NCBI GenBank assembly: GCA_030655735.1
Contig: JAUSPK010000016.1
Location: 1-30,365, forward strand
Length of the DNA: 30,365 bases
DNA from: Syntrophales bacterium
GTDB lineage: Bacteria; Desulfobacterota; Syntrophia; Syntrophales; UBA2210
Direction of reading: 5' to 3'
A program made the position numbers and the translations under genes. Under the pieces are notes generated by a model. The model was not told where the DNA came from. It did no database searches and was given only the letters and a program-made list of their open reading frames with translations. Position 1 is the stretch's first letter; each line of letters starts with the position of its first letter. Of the stretch, positions 8,512-17,556 are shown one piece after another.

Positions 8512-9288
8512 TATCCCTCCAGCGTATCCACGAATCCGATCAGCGCTTCGTTAAAGGCCTTGGCATCCTCCATCATGACGAAATGTCCCGCATCGGGTAT
8601 CAACACCAGGCGTGCCTTCGGTATCTTTTCCTCAAGATACACGGAAAATTTGGGAGGCATCATCTTGTCATCCTCCCCGCAGATCAGGAGGGTGGGGACG
8701 CGGATCTGATCCACCTCTTCCAAGATATCGAACCGGTCGCACGCGAGGAAATTGCCATATACGACCTCTTTATCCGCCCGTTCAAGACCCTCGACCAGAA
8801 ATCCCTTCAACCGCTCGCGATTCTTTTTTGAGACGGCGAATGCGGGGATTGAGTTGATGATCATCGAAGGGTCACCCTGCATCCCGTCCAGGACCATCGG
8901 GTTTACCGGCATCCGGGCTCCGCCCCCCACCGTCACGATACCGGACAGCATGTCGCCGTATCGAAGAGCCGATTCAAGGACTATAGCGGCGCCCAGGGAA
9001 TGCCCTATCAGGACTGGCCTGTGAAGACCGAGAACCTCTACGGCCTTCTTAACCCACCGGGCATATGCGGCGACCTCTCGCTCGCCCGTTCCCTCGGATT
9101 GTCCATTTCCGGGGAGATCCACCGCGACGACATTAAACTGTCCATCCAAGACACCATACTGCTCTTTCCAGCTTGTATGGTCCCCCCCCGGAACCGTGAA
9201 TGAAGAAGAGCGTCTTTTTTGGTTCAACATTTTTCCCCTCGCTCGCCCACAAGGCAATCCTTACTCCCTCTATTTCCTGAAACTTCAT
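8511..9288 (-). CDS. Alpha/beta hydrolase, frameshifted at a run of eight G
   Basis: Alpha/beta-hydrolase-fold protein of about 258 residues once one base is removed. The natural start appears to be ATG 9288 (MKFQEIEGVRIALWASEGKN), with GAGGGGG upstream. That frame runs to KTLFFIHGSGG, the family's oxyanion-hole HGSGG motif, then loses register in a run of eight G at 9182-9189. The downstream frame resumes GGDHTSWKEQYGVLDGQFNVV. With seven G the two join perfectly. The rest is intact: the nucleophile elbow GHSLGAA, an acid in CGEDDKMMPP, and a catalytic histidine in PDAGHFVMMED. An alternative start at 9257 gives a poorer N-terminus. The substrate is unknown. Lying just downstream of an acyl-CoA ligase, it might be an esterase or thioesterase, which is speculation. 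Confidence 0.8.
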
Positions 9289-9336
9289 AAACACCCCCTC
9301 GCTTCTTCAGGTAAAGAAAACATGCCCCCCAAATCG

Positions 9337-11055
9337 TTATTCACCATTCTCTGTTCTCTTGTTCCTTCTTTTTTCCAGCTCCTCTTTTCTCAGGTCCTTC
9401 CGGAGGATCTTGCCGGTTCCGGTCTTTGGAAGTCTGTCGCGAAATTCCACCTCCGTCGGGAGTTTATAGGTGGCCAGTCTCCCCCTGCAGAATTCTATCA
9501 TCTCCTCCTGAGTTGCGCTTTCACCCTCCCTGAGTACCACAAAGACCTTGATGTTCTCTCCCCTCCGGGGATCCGGGATGCCGATAGCGCACGCCTCCTG
9601 CACCTTCGGATTCTCATAGAAAACCTCGTCCACATCGAGTGGATAGACGTTGTAGCCGCCCGATATAATCATCTCCTTCTTATGATCCGTGATATAGAAA
9701 TATCCATCATCGTCCATGGTGGCGATATCGCCGGTATAACACCAGCCGTCTCTGAGGGTTTCCGCCGTCTCATCGGGCATACCCCGGTATCCCTTCATGA
9801 CCTGCGGTCCCTTGATGATAAGCTCTCCCGGCTCACCCACCGGCATATCCATCACACCATCTTCCAGGTCAACGATCCGGCAGAGCGTGTCGGGGATGGG
9901 AACTCCGACACTTCCAATCTTGCGCGCCTCTTTTGCAAAGGGATTGATATGCGTGACGGGCGATGTCTCCGTCATCCCGAATCCCTCGACGATCAACGAC
10001 CCGGTAATTGCCTCAAACTCATCCATGGCTTCGACCGAAAAGGGCGCGCTTCCGGAGAAACAACCCTTGACACAGCTCATGTCCGTCTTTTTGATATCGG
10101 GGTGGTTCAGCATCCCTATGTACATAGTCGGCACCATCGTCATAAAGGAGGGGCTGAACCTTCGTATCGCCTCAAGGAGTTGCTCCGGCTGGGGTTTTGC
10201 GACGAGGATATCGGCCCATCCCATGTAGATGGCAAAGTTCATGGTAGTGGACAGACCGAAGGCGTGGAAGAAGGGGAGCGCGCCCAGGAGCCTCTCCTTC
10301 CCCTTCGCAAATGCGGGATACCATGCGGCCTGTTGCTGTACCTGTGAGCTCAGGTTGGCGTGCGTAAGCATAACCCCCTTTGAAACCCCCGTGGTACCCC
10401 CCGTGTACTGATACATGGCCACGTTTTCGAAACCCAGCTTTACGGAGGGTGGATCGGGCTCATACGCCTCCATACATTCCTTCCAGGTATAGACATCGGG
10501 CGCCGGTTTCACATCGGCGGCACGCCCCTTTCTCTTTGCTGTGAGGGGAAACAGAATACTCCGGGGAAAGGGGAGATAATCCCCGATGGAGGTATACACA
10601 ATCTGCTTGATCTGTGTCCTCGGGCGAAGGTCGATCATCCGGTCTCCGAGGAGATCGATCGTCACGAGGACCTTTGAACCGGAATTGTTAAACTGATACC
10701 GCAGTTCGGCATCCGAATAGAGGGGATTGGTCATGACCGCTATCCCGCCTACCTTCAGGATGGCATAGTAGGCCACGACGCAGGGGATCAGGTTGGGGAG
10801 GAGTATCGCAACGGCGTCTCCCCGGCCAATGCCGAAGGATGTCAGACAGGTCGCGAAACGGTCGACCATCTCCTTGAGACCCGTATACGTCACGGTATAT
10901 CCCTCAAAGATAAGGGCCGCTCCGTCAGGAAACTCGCGGGCCGACCGGTCAAGGGCATCCGGCAGGCATATCTTCTCATAATCGATGCGTTCCGGAACCC
11001 CCGCCTGATATACCTTCAGCCAGGGTTTATCCTCATACCTGATTGTCTGTGCCAT
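9337..11055 (-). CDS. Long-chain fatty-acid--CoA ligase (AMP-forming)
   Basis: FadD-like ANL enzyme forming acyl-CoA from a fatty acid, ATP and CoA. Start at ATG 11055 (MAQTIRYEDKPWLKVYQAG), with a GGGAAGG stretch upstream; an in-frame GTG at 11070 is possible. The 572-residue protein has a complete motif set: phosphate loop YTGGTTGVSKGVMLTHANL, ALPFFHAFG, GFGMTETSPVTHINP, the ATP-ribose aspartate in GWCYTGDIATMDDDG, the hinge DHKKEMIISGGYNVYPLD and the catalytic lysine in LPKTGTGKILRKDLR. The tail is basic (KRRNKRTENGE). It precedes the alpha/beta hydrolase and flavodoxin on the same strand and lies downstream of emo behind a terminator. It contrasts with the degenerate ligase at 1201-2661. 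Confidence 0.93.
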   Translation of the reverse strand: MAQTIRYEDKPWLKVYQAGVPERIDYEKICLPDALDRSAREFPDGAALIFEGYTVTYTGLKEMVDRFATCLTSFGIGRGDAVAILLPNLIPCVVAYYAILKVGGIAVMTNPLYSDAELRYQFNNSGSKVLVTIDLLGDRMIDLRPRTQIKQIVYTSIGDYLPFPRSILFPLTAKRKGRAADVKPAPDVYTWKECMEAYEPDPPSVKLGFENVAMYQYTGGTTGVSKGVMLTHANLSSQVQQQAAWYPAFAKGKERLLGALPFFHAFGLSTTMNFAIYMGWADILVAKPQPEQLLEAIRRFSPSFMTMVPTMYIGMLNHPDIKKTDMSCVKGCFSGSAPFSVEAMDEFEAITGSLIVEGFGMTETSPVTHINPFAKEARKIGSVGVPIPDTLCRIVDLEDGVMDMPVGEPGELIIKGPQVMKGYRGMPDETAETLRDGWCYTGDIATMDDDGYFYITDHKKEMIISGGYNVYPLDVDEVFYENPKVQEACAIGIPDPRRGENIKVFVVLREGESATQEEMIEFCRGRLATYKLPTEVEFRDRLPKTGTGKILRKDLRKEELEKRRNKRTENGE

Positions 11056-11130
11056 GCCTTCCCACCCCACTTCAGATCACCGTTTCAAGAAACTGCAAAT
11101 CACCCCTTTTGTCTGGCCCTCCACCCCATA

Positions 11131-11168
11131 TAAAAGAGGGGCTTCCGATCTTAAGATCGGAGCCCCCC
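11131..11168 (-). terminator. Rho-independent terminator after emo
   Basis: On the minus strand a GC-rich stem (GGGGCTCCGATC pairing with GATCGGAAGCCCC, one bulged base, loop TTAA) is followed by TCTTTTAT. It lies about 40 bp beyond the emo stop codon and should separate emo from the downstream acyl-CoA ligase. Confidence 0.8.
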
Positions 11169-11204
11169 ATTGTATCACACTGAAAAAGAACGCGTATAGA
11201 CCGT

Positions 11205-13379
11205 TTAGGCTGGAGCTTCCTCTTCCTTCACTTCCTCTTCCTTCACTTCCGCGGCCTCCTCCGGAGCCTCGGCCTTTACCGCTTCTTCAAGCCCCATGGA
11301 ATTCCAGACTATCTCGGCGATATCAAGGGCTTTCATCTTCTCTTCCATCTCGCGGTCCTTGATACCATCGGACATCATCGTGAGACAGAAGGGACAGCCG
11401 ACCGCTATCGTATCCGCCTTTGCCTCTATGGCCTGGTCGGTCCTCATATCATTGATCCGCTCTCCGATATCCTCTTCCATCCACATCCTTCCACCGCCGG
11501 CACCGCAACAGAAGCTCTTGGCGTGATTCCTGTCCATCTCGGACAGCTTCAAGCCTGGAACGGCCTTCAGTATCTTCCTCGGCTGCTCGTAGATATCATT
11601 GTACCTGCCCAGGAAGCAGGAATCGTGGTAGGAGAACAGGCCTTGAACCGATTCTTTCAGCTTGATCTTGCCCTGAGCAATCAGGTCTGCAATGATCTCG
11701 GTGTGGTGGTAGACCTCAAAGTTACCGCCGAAATGCGGAAAATCCTTCTTGATCATATTATATCCGTGGGGGCAGGTGCAGATGATCTTCTTCACACCAT
11801 ACCCGTTCATCACATCTATGTTCATCTGCGCCAGGGTCTGCGAGAGATACTCATTCCCACCCCTCATGGCGGAATCACCGCAGCAGCTCTCTTCCTCACC
11901 GAGGATACCAAAGCTGATACCGGCCTCTTTCAGGATTTTGGCAAAGGCGATCGTCACCTTCTTGCCCCTGTCGTCAAAGGACCCGGAACATCCAACATAG
12001 AAGAGGTACTCTACATTGGAATCTTCGGCCAATGTCTTGACCCCCAGACCCTTGGCCCACTCGGCCCTCAGGTGCGTCCCGATTCCCCAGGGGTTGGAGT
12101 TGTTCTCCATATTCCGGTACGTCAGCTGCAACTCGGGAGAGAAATCGGCCTCCATGAGCACCTTGTACTGCCTCATGCCGGTGATCATCGGAACATGCTC
12201 ATTAAATACCGGGCAGGCCTCCATGCAGTACATGCAGTTCGTGCATGCCCACAGCTCGTGGAGATCTATAACCTCGCCCACCATCGCCTTTTCCGGCTCC
12301 GGTATGACGGGATCTTCTCCCTCTTTGGCGGCCTTCTTCGCCGCCATTACAACAGGCGCGCGCTCAAGCCAATATTCCTTGATGTCCTGATGCAGTTTCT
12401 TCGGAGAAAGGGGTTTGCCCGACAGGTACGCGGGGCATCCGTCCTGGCATCGTCCGCACCTCAGACAGGCATCGGTGTTGAAGATCTGCTTCCACGTGAA
12501 ATTCTCCAACTGTCCCACGCCGAATGACTCGGCATTCTCAAAGTCGGCAATGGGCTCGAGATATCCCGTCGGCTTGAGCGATCTCATATACTGGTTGGCC
12601 GGCGCGAGAACGATATGTATCAGCTTCGAGAAGGGCAGGTACGCGATAAAGCCGAAGGCGAGAAACGCGTGTATCCACCACGTAAATTTATGAAGAATCG
12701 TTACCGTATCGTAGTTGATGCCGGTCAGGGTCTTCGCGAAGGCGTATCCCACAAAGGACCATCCTCCCCAGGTAAATCCGTCCACATTGATATTAACATA
12801 TAACCGGAACCCCTCGAGCAGAAACCCCGTTATGATAATGCCGCCTATGAGGAGAAGGACAATCGCGTCGTCCGCGACGGCGTCCACCTTCCCCCGGTAG
12901 CCGAGCCTGTCCGGTTTCTGGACATACTTTCTCCAGACCGCCATGACAATGCCGGCAAGGACGGCCAGACCGAATAACTCCATGATGAGTGAAAATCCAA
13001 GATAGAACCCTCCGTTAAAGAAGGGGACGAGGAAGGGGAGGTGGAAGTGGGTCGCGTCAAACGCTGCGCCGAATATAAGGACAAAGAATCCAAAGAATAT
13101 GAGGGCATGCATAATGCCGGGATACGCATCCTTGAATGTCCTGATCTGCACCAGACCGTTGAGGAAAAGGGACTTGATCCGCTCTCCCATGTTATCGGTC
13201 CTGTTTTCCGGCAGCCCCATCGCCTTCCACATCTGCCAGCGCAGGTAAAAACCATAGGCACATACCGCTATGGCAATCCCCGCAAATAGAAACAGTATCA
13301 ATTCGGATGGGAAGGGGGCATTCCAGAATACCTCTCTCCCCTCATTTCCAACAGAGTATACCTGTCCGCCGTGTGCCAT
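11205..13379 (-). CDS. Membrane-bound EtfAB:menaquinone oxidoreductase (EMO-type), heme b / FeS / CCG-domain protein
   Basis: Transfers electrons from reduced EtfAB to menaquinone at the membrane during fatty-acid oxidation; this role is known for the family in Desulfobacterota. The 724-residue protein has an N-terminal membrane part (about residues 26-255, five or six helices, with histidines such as those in HKFTWWIHAF suited to heme ligation). Two four-cysteine ferredoxin-type clusters follow, CLRCGRCQDGCP (305-316) and CTNCMYCMEACP (379-390). The C-terminal half has two CCG domains: SCCGDSAMRGG (498-508) with CTCPHG, and CHDSC-like SYHDSCFLGR then SFCCGAGGGRMW with CPFC. The last 25 residues are an acidic, low-complexity tail. 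It lies directly downstream of etfBA, but a strong terminator separates it from etfA. The ribosome binding site is GGAGG. Other HdrD-like reductases are the alternative, but the etf context favours EMO. Confidence 0.9.
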   Translation of the reverse strand: MAHGGQVYSVGNEGREVFWNAPFPSELILFLFAGIAIAVCAYGFYLRWQMWKAMGLPENRTDNMGERIKSLFLNGLVQIRTFKDAYPGIMHALIFFGFFVLIFGAAFDATHFHLPFLVPFFNGGFYLGFSLIMELFGLAVLAGIVMAVWRKYVQKPDRLGYRGKVDAVADDAIVLLLIGGIIITGFLLEGFRLYVNINVDGFTWGGWSFVGYAFAKTLTGINYDTVTILHKFTWWIHAFLAFGFIAYLPFSKLIHIVLAPANQYMRSLKPTGYLEPIADFENAESFGVGQLENFTWKQIFNTDACLRCGRCQDGCPAYLSGKPLSPKKLHQDIKEYWLERAPVVMAAKKAAKEGEDPVIPEPEKAMVGEVIDLHELWACTNCMYCMEACPVFNEHVPMITGMRQYKVLMEADFSPELQLTYRNMENNSNPWGIGTHLRAEWAKGLGVKTLAEDSNVEYLFYVGCSGSFDDRGKKVTIAFAKILKEAGISFGILGEEESCCGDSAMRGGNEYLSQTLAQMNIDVMNGYGVKKIICTCPHGYNMIKKDFPHFGGNFEVYHHTEIIADLIAQGKIKLKESVQGLFSYHDSCFLGRYNDIYEQPRKILKAVPGLKLSEMDRNHAKSFCCGAGGGRMWMEEDIGERINDMRTDQAIEAKADTIAVGCPFCLTMMSDGIKDREMEEKMKALDIAEIVWNSMGLEEAVKAEAPEEAAEVKEEEVKEEEAPA

Positions 13380-13520
13380 GATGTCATTGCCTCCATATAC
13401 AAGTTTCAGATTTCTACCCCTGGCGGTTCCGTAAAAACAGAAAGGGTACCCAATCAGCCCTTAACTCTTTTACGAGCCCGGCAGGATTAAATATCCCGGC
13501 GCGTATTCGCGGTACTGCTC

Positions 13521-13557
13521 AAAAAAACGGGGGTGGATACAGTATCCACCCCCGTTT
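13521..13557 (-). terminator. Very strong terminator hairpin between etfA and emo
   Basis: Immediately after the etfA stop codon the minus strand has a perfect 16-bp inverted repeat with a single central base (arms AAACGGGGGTGGATAC and GTATCCACCCCCGTTT), followed by an uninterrupted run of T. This is a textbook rho-independent terminator. It implies that emo is expressed by read-through or from its own promoter in the 140 bp that follow, where no clear promoter was recognised. Confidence 0.92.
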
Positions 13558-13562
13558 ACCTG

Positions 13563-14537
13563 TTACAGCATCTTCTTCACTGCCGCGGTCAATTCCGGAA
13601 CGATCTTGAAGAGATCATCCACGATTCCGTAGTCCGCTTTGGCAAATATCGGCGCTTCTTCATCCTTGTTGATGGCGACGATATACTTGGAGGAGCTCAT
13701 TCCAGCCAGATGCTGAATGGCCCCGGAGATGCCACAGGCGATATACAGGTTCGGGGAGACCACCTTCCCGGTCTGTCCAACCTGATCCGACTGGGGTTTC
13801 CATCCCGCGTCAACCGCTGCCCTCGAAGCGCCCACGGCTGCGCCGAGAAGTCCGGCCAGCTCTTCAAGGATCTTGTACTCGTCTGTACCCTTCATGCCGC
13901 GCCCGCCGGAGATGATGATGTCCGCCTCCGTCAGTTCGATCTTGCCGCTTGCATCCTGCTGCGTCTCAAGGACCTTGGTCTTGAGGGCATCAGCGGGGAT
14001 ACCCGCGTCAAACTTTACTACCTCGCCAGCCTTGGCATTCTCCACCGCGGCGAAGACATTCGGACGCAGTGTCGCCATCTGGGGATAGCTTTCGATACCA
14101 ACTTCTGCGAACACCTTGCCAGCGTACATCGGTCTGATGGCAACCATCTTACCACCGTCAATTTTCAGCTCCGTGCAGTCGGAAGCCATGCCGGTGGCCA
14201 GTTTCCCAACCAGGCTTGCGCCAAGGTCTTTGCCCTGTACCGATGAACCCAAAAGCAGGATCGACGCGTCATTTTCCTTCACAACCTTGGCAACCGCGGC
14301 GCTGTACGCATCGGTTGTATAATCGGCATAGATGGCGTCATCCGCCAGATATACCTTGTCTACACCATATTTGGCCAGCTCCGGGGCAAGTCCCTCAACA
14401 CCGGACCCCACCAGAACCGCGCTTACTTCCTCGCCCAGTTCATCAGCAAGCTTTCTCGCCGCACTGGCAATCTCGAAAGAGACCTTGCGAAGGGCGCCGC
14501 CTCTCTGCTCAGCAACTATCCATACACCTTTTGCCAT
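13563..14537 (-). CDS. etfA: Electron transfer flavoprotein subunit alpha
   Basis: Large subunit of the EtfAB heterodimer, which accepts electrons from acyl-CoA dehydrogenases. The 324-residue length is normal. The N-terminal domain begins KGVWIVAEQRGGALRKVSFE. The C-terminal FAD-binding domain has the family signatures SGGRGMKG, LGAAVGASRAAVDAGW, QVGQTGKVVSPNLYIACGISGAIQH and SKYIVAINKDEEAPIF-like segments followed by ADYGIVDDLFKIVPEL. TAGGAGG precedes the ATG. It follows etfB by 25 bp, forming an etfBA operon with emo beyond the terminator. This is a non-bifurcating-looking arrangement because the downstream partner is a membrane quinone reductase, an inference from context. Confidence 0.97.
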   Translation of the reverse strand: MAKGVWIVAEQRGGALRKVSFEIASAARKLADELGEEVSAVLVGSGVEGLAPELAKYGVDKVYLADDAIYADYTTDAYSAAVAKVVKENDASILLLGSSVQGKDLGASLVGKLATGMASDCTELKIDGGKMVAIRPMYAGKVFAEVGIESYPQMATLRPNVFAAVENAKAGEVVKFDAGIPADALKTKVLETQQDASGKIELTEADIIISGGRGMKGTDEYKILEELAGLLGAAVGASRAAVDAGWKPQSDQVGQTGKVVSPNLYIACGISGAIQHLAGMSSSKYIVAINKDEEAPIFAKADYGIVDDLFKIVPELTAAVKKML

Positions 14538-14562
14538 TTTTCTATCCTCCTATTCCCTCCGG

Positions 14563-15324
14563 TTAAATTACCTTGGCCTCTTCCCTCAGCAACTTGGCCA
14601 GTTCAGCAGCCTTTACAGCCGCGTCATCGCCCCCGATAATCTTTCCTGGGGCTCTTTCCGGAGGGGGAGTCATCTTGATAATTTTCGCCTTCGGCTCAAC
14701 GGATATACCGAGTGCCGCCGCGTCCTTCACATCGACCGGTTTCTTCTTCGCCTTCATGATACCGGGGAGGGACGCGTACCTCGGTTCGTTCAATCCCTTC
14801 TGCGCGGTAATAACGCAGGGCAACGGGCTCTCTATGACAAGCTGCGCCCCTTCTATGGGTTTGATGGCCTTCGCCTTGCCGTCCGCCACCGTAAGCCCGG
14901 TCACGATCGTTACCTGCGGAATCCCGAGCAGTTCTGCCAGGATGGAACCGACCTGAGCGGAGTCATCATCAATCGCCCGCTGTCCACAGAAGATGATATC
15001 GGGATTGATCTCCTTTACGGCGGCTGCCAGAGCGGCTGCCGTGTTGTACTCGTCCACCGCATCGATCGTGATATGAACCCCCTTGTCCGCTCCCATAGCG
15101 AGGGCGGTCCGGATTGTCTCCATCGCCCGCGCGGGACCGAGTGACACGACTGTCACCTCTCCGCCGTTCGCCTCTTTCAGTTTCAGGGCCGCTTCGACGC
15201 CGTACTCATCATAGGGATTCATGACCCACTTGATTCCGCCCTCTTCAATACCGGAGCCGTCAGCCTTCACCTTGATCAACGCCTCGGTATCAGGGACCTG
15301 TTTTACACATGCAACTATGTTCAC
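14563..15324 (-). CDS. etfB: Electron transfer flavoprotein subunit beta
   Basis: Small subunit of EtfAB, 253 residues. It begins MNIVACVKQVPDTEALIKV using a GTG start at 15324 preceded by AAAGGAGG, a strong ribosome binding site that fixes the start. Signatures include GIKWVMNPYDEYGVEAALKL, SLGPARAMETIRTALAMGAD, FCGQRAIDDDSAQVGSILAE and the C-terminal RYASLPGIMKAKKKPVD followed by PPPERAPGK. It binds the second nucleotide (AMP in classical ETFs; FAD in bifurcating ones) and docks with acyl-CoA dehydrogenases. It is first in the etfB-etfA-emo run. The space upstream separates it from acs and contains a GC hairpin. Confidence 0.97.
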   Translation of the reverse strand: MNIVACVKQVPDTEALIKVKADGSGIEEGGIKWVMNPYDEYGVEAALKLKEANGGEVTVVSLGPARAMETIRTALAMGADKGVHITIDAVDEYNTAAALAAAVKEINPDIIFCGQRAIDDDSAQVGSILAELLGIPQVTIVTGLTVADGKAKAIKPIEGAQLVIESPLPCVITAQKGLNEPRYASLPGIMKAKKKPVDVKDAAALGISVEPKAKIIKMTPPPERAPGKIIGGDDAAVKAAELAKLLREEAKVI

Positions 15325-15399
15325 AATTGCCTCCTTTCACCGATGAGCACGGATGCTCTTGCTCCCCGCACCCACCTTCTGTTGTTTTTTCATATCCTT

Positions 15400-15430
15400 C
15401 CACCCTCGCCCCACGGGGGGGAGAGGGTGG
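15400..15430 (-). terminator. GC-rich hairpin after acs
   Basis: Arms CCACCCTC (15400-15407) and GAGGGTGG (15423-15430) pair perfectly, with CCCC/GGGG inside. It lies just beyond the acs stop. No clean U-tract follows on the minus strand, so it may be a weak terminator, a processing/stabilising hairpin or a dispersed GC repeat. Confidence 0.4.
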
Positions 15431-15440
15431 CCTAATATTC

Positions 15441-17411
15441 TTACAGGCGGTTCTTCACGATATCGTCCACGACAGAGGGATCCGCCAGGGTTGAGATGTC
15501 GCCAAGGTCATCAACTTGGTTGGCCGCAACCTTCTTCAAAATCCTGCGCATGATCTTTCCGCTTCTCGTCTTGGGAAGACCGTCCGCCCACTGTATTTTC
15601 TCGGGAGTCGCGATCGGGCCGATCTCCTTGCGAACGTGAGCGACCAGTTCCTTCATCAGTTCAGGAGTCTTTTCAACGCCGGTATTCACCGTGACATAGG
15701 CGTAGATCGACTGTCCCTTCACCTCATGCGGATACCCGACAACGGCTGCCTCCGCCACTTTCGGATGCTTGACCAGGGCGGATTCGACTTCCGCCGTTCC
15801 CATCCTGTGACCGGAGACGTTGATAACGTCGTCGATACGACCGGTAATCTGATAATACCCGTCCTCATCCCTTCTCGCGCCGTCACCCGCCACATAGTAC
15901 CCGGGGAACTGCTCGAAGTAGGTTTCCTGGAATCTCTTGGGGTCGCCGTAGACGCCTCTCATAAGGCCCGGCCAGGGTTTCTTTATGACGAGAGCACCGG
16001 ACGCAACCGTATCCGTAAATTCCTTTCCCTCATCATCAACGAGGGCCGGCAAGACACCCATGAAGGGTACCGTCGCCATCCCAGGTTTGATATCGGTGGC
16101 GCCGGGAAGGGGCGTAATCAGGATGCCGCCCGTTTCAGTCTGCCACCAGGTATCGACAATGGGGCACTCCCCGCGTCCGATAAGATTGTAGTACCAGTTC
16201 CACGCCTCGGGATTGATCGGCTCACCCACCGTACCGAGGATCCTGAGCGACGAGATGTCCGCTGCTTTGACCCATGTATCGCCCTCTTTGGCGATGGAAC
16301 GAATGGCTGTCGGAGCGGTGTAGAAGATATTAACCTTGTACTTCTCCACGATATTCCAGAAACGGCTCATATTGGGATAATTGGGAACCCCTTCGAACAT
16401 AACCGAGGTTGCGCCGTTGCACAGCGGTCCGTAGACGATGTAGCTGTGTCCGGTAACCCATCCGATATCGGCGGTGCACCAGTAGACATCACCATCGTGA
16501 TAGTCGAAGACCATCTTGTGGGTATAGGCCACATAGGTGAGATACCCGCCCGTGGTGTGCATAACACCCTTCGGCTGTCCCGTGGACCCGGAGGTATAAA
16601 GGATAAAGAGGGGATCTTCCGCATCCATCCACTCCGGCTCACAGTTGGCGTCAACCTTTGCCATCTCATCGTTCCACCAGAGGTCTCTTCCTTCGGTCCA
16701 GTCGCACTTGATCTTGTCGCCCACGCGCTCAACAACAACCACCTTTTCAACGGAGGGGCATGTCTTCAGCGCATCGTCTGCACTGGTCTTCTGGGGAATC
16801 GCCTTGGCTCCGCGGAAGGTACCGTCACAGACTACGAGAAGTTTGGCCTCGCTGTTCTGAATCCTGTCCCTGAGGGCGTCAGAAGAAAATCCGCCGAAGA
16901 CGATACCATGGATCGCGCCGATACGCGTACACGCGAGCATCGCAATCGCCAGCTCAGGAATCATCGGCAGATAGAGGACGACCCTGTCACCCTTTTTGAT
17001 ACCCTGGGCCTTGAGGACATTTGCAAACTTGCAGACCTTCTCATGGAGATCTTTATAGGTAAGGCCCATATCTTCACCGGGCTCGTTCCCCTCCCACTGG
17101 ATGGCGACCTGATTGCCCTTTTTCTCAAGGTGCCTGTCGAGGCAGTTGTAGGAAACATTCAGCTTGGCACCTTCAAAGTACTTGATATAGACGGGGCCCT
17201 TGCGTATGTCGAAGTTGTAGTCCTCGACCTTGTCCCACTTCTTAAACCAGGTTACATATTCATCCGCTATGTCGCCCCAGAAGCCATTTGGATCTTCTAT
17301 GGAACGCTTATAGAGCTTCTCGTACTCTTCCTTGCCCTTGATATGGGCCGCTGCCTTTACCTTTTCAGGTACAGGATACACTGCCTTCAATTCTACCTTC
17401 GCTTCCGCCAT
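15441..17411 (-). CDS. acs: Acetyl-CoA synthetase (AMP-forming)
   Basis: Forms acetyl-CoA from acetate, ATP and CoA; in syntrophs such as Syntrophus the same enzyme type has been proposed to run in reverse to make ATP from acetyl-CoA, AMP and PPi. The 656-residue protein is full length. Motifs: the phosphate loop LYTSGSTGQPKGVMHT, ADIGWVTGHSYIVYGPL typical of Acs, WWQTETGGILITPLPG, YVAGDGARRDEDGYYQITGR, DDVINVSGHRMGTAEVESAL, and the A10 lysine in LPKTRSGKIMRRILKK, which is also the usual regulatory acetylation site. GGAGGT precedes the ATG. It is divergent from rpmH and upstream of etfBA on the same strand. Reverse operation here is an inference from the beta-oxidation context. Confidence 0.96.
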   Translation of the reverse strand: MAEAKVELKAVYPVPEKVKAAAHIKGKEEYEKLYKRSIEDPNGFWGDIADEYVTWFKKWDKVEDYNFDIRKGPVYIKYFEGAKLNVSYNCLDRHLEKKGNQVAIQWEGNEPGEDMGLTYKDLHEKVCKFANVLKAQGIKKGDRVVLYLPMIPELAIAMLACTRIGAIHGIVFGGFSSDALRDRIQNSEAKLLVVCDGTFRGAKAIPQKTSADDALKTCPSVEKVVVVERVGDKIKCDWTEGRDLWWNDEMAKVDANCEPEWMDAEDPLFILYTSGSTGQPKGVMHTTGGYLTYVAYTHKMVFDYHDGDVYWCTADIGWVTGHSYIVYGPLCNGATSVMFEGVPNYPNMSRFWNIVEKYKVNIFYTAPTAIRSIAKEGDTWVKAADISSLRILGTVGEPINPEAWNWYYNLIGRGECPIVDTWWQTETGGILITPLPGATDIKPGMATVPFMGVLPALVDDEGKEFTDTVASGALVIKKPWPGLMRGVYGDPKRFQETYFEQFPGYYVAGDGARRDEDGYYQITGRIDDVINVSGHRMGTAEVESALVKHPKVAEAAVVGYPHEVKGQSIYAYVTVNTGVEKTPELMKELVAHVRKEIGPIATPEKIQWADGLPKTRSGKIMRRILKKVAANQVDDLGDISTLADPSVVDDIVKNRL

Positions 17412-17533
17412 TGCTTTGCTACCTCCATTTATTGTTTTCTGTAAAACACACGATACGACTCAGTAACTCCGTCCCCCGTTCCGACCGGAGAAGTCCGCCA
17501 CAATCCGGGATTTGCTACCGGGGAACAACCCAA

Positions 17534-17556
17534 GGTCAGAATATGACTAAAGGTCA
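17534..17556. promoter_or_regulatory. Possible operator (GGTCA/TGAC repeats) upstream of acs
   Basis: The 289-bp divergent spacer between acs and rpmH contains GGTCA (17534-17538), TGAC (17544-17547) and GGTCA (17552-17556), giving overlapping inverted and direct repeats with 5-bp spacing. Such layouts are typical of dimeric regulator sites. A TTGACA reading toward rpmH lies at 17636-17641 without a convincing -10, and a TTGACA reading toward acs lies near 17592-17597. No gene and no DnaA-box cluster was seen in the spacer. Confidence 0.25.

Noticed and set aside
9196..10347. 383-codon plus-strand open frame opposite the acyl-CoA ligase
   Set aside because: Antisense to a ligase with complete motifs, and it starts inside the frameshifted hydrolase.
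15516..17444. 642-codon plus-strand open frame opposite acs
   Set aside because: It is the antisense shadow of a full-length acs with all family motifs; its translation shows no recognisable domain.
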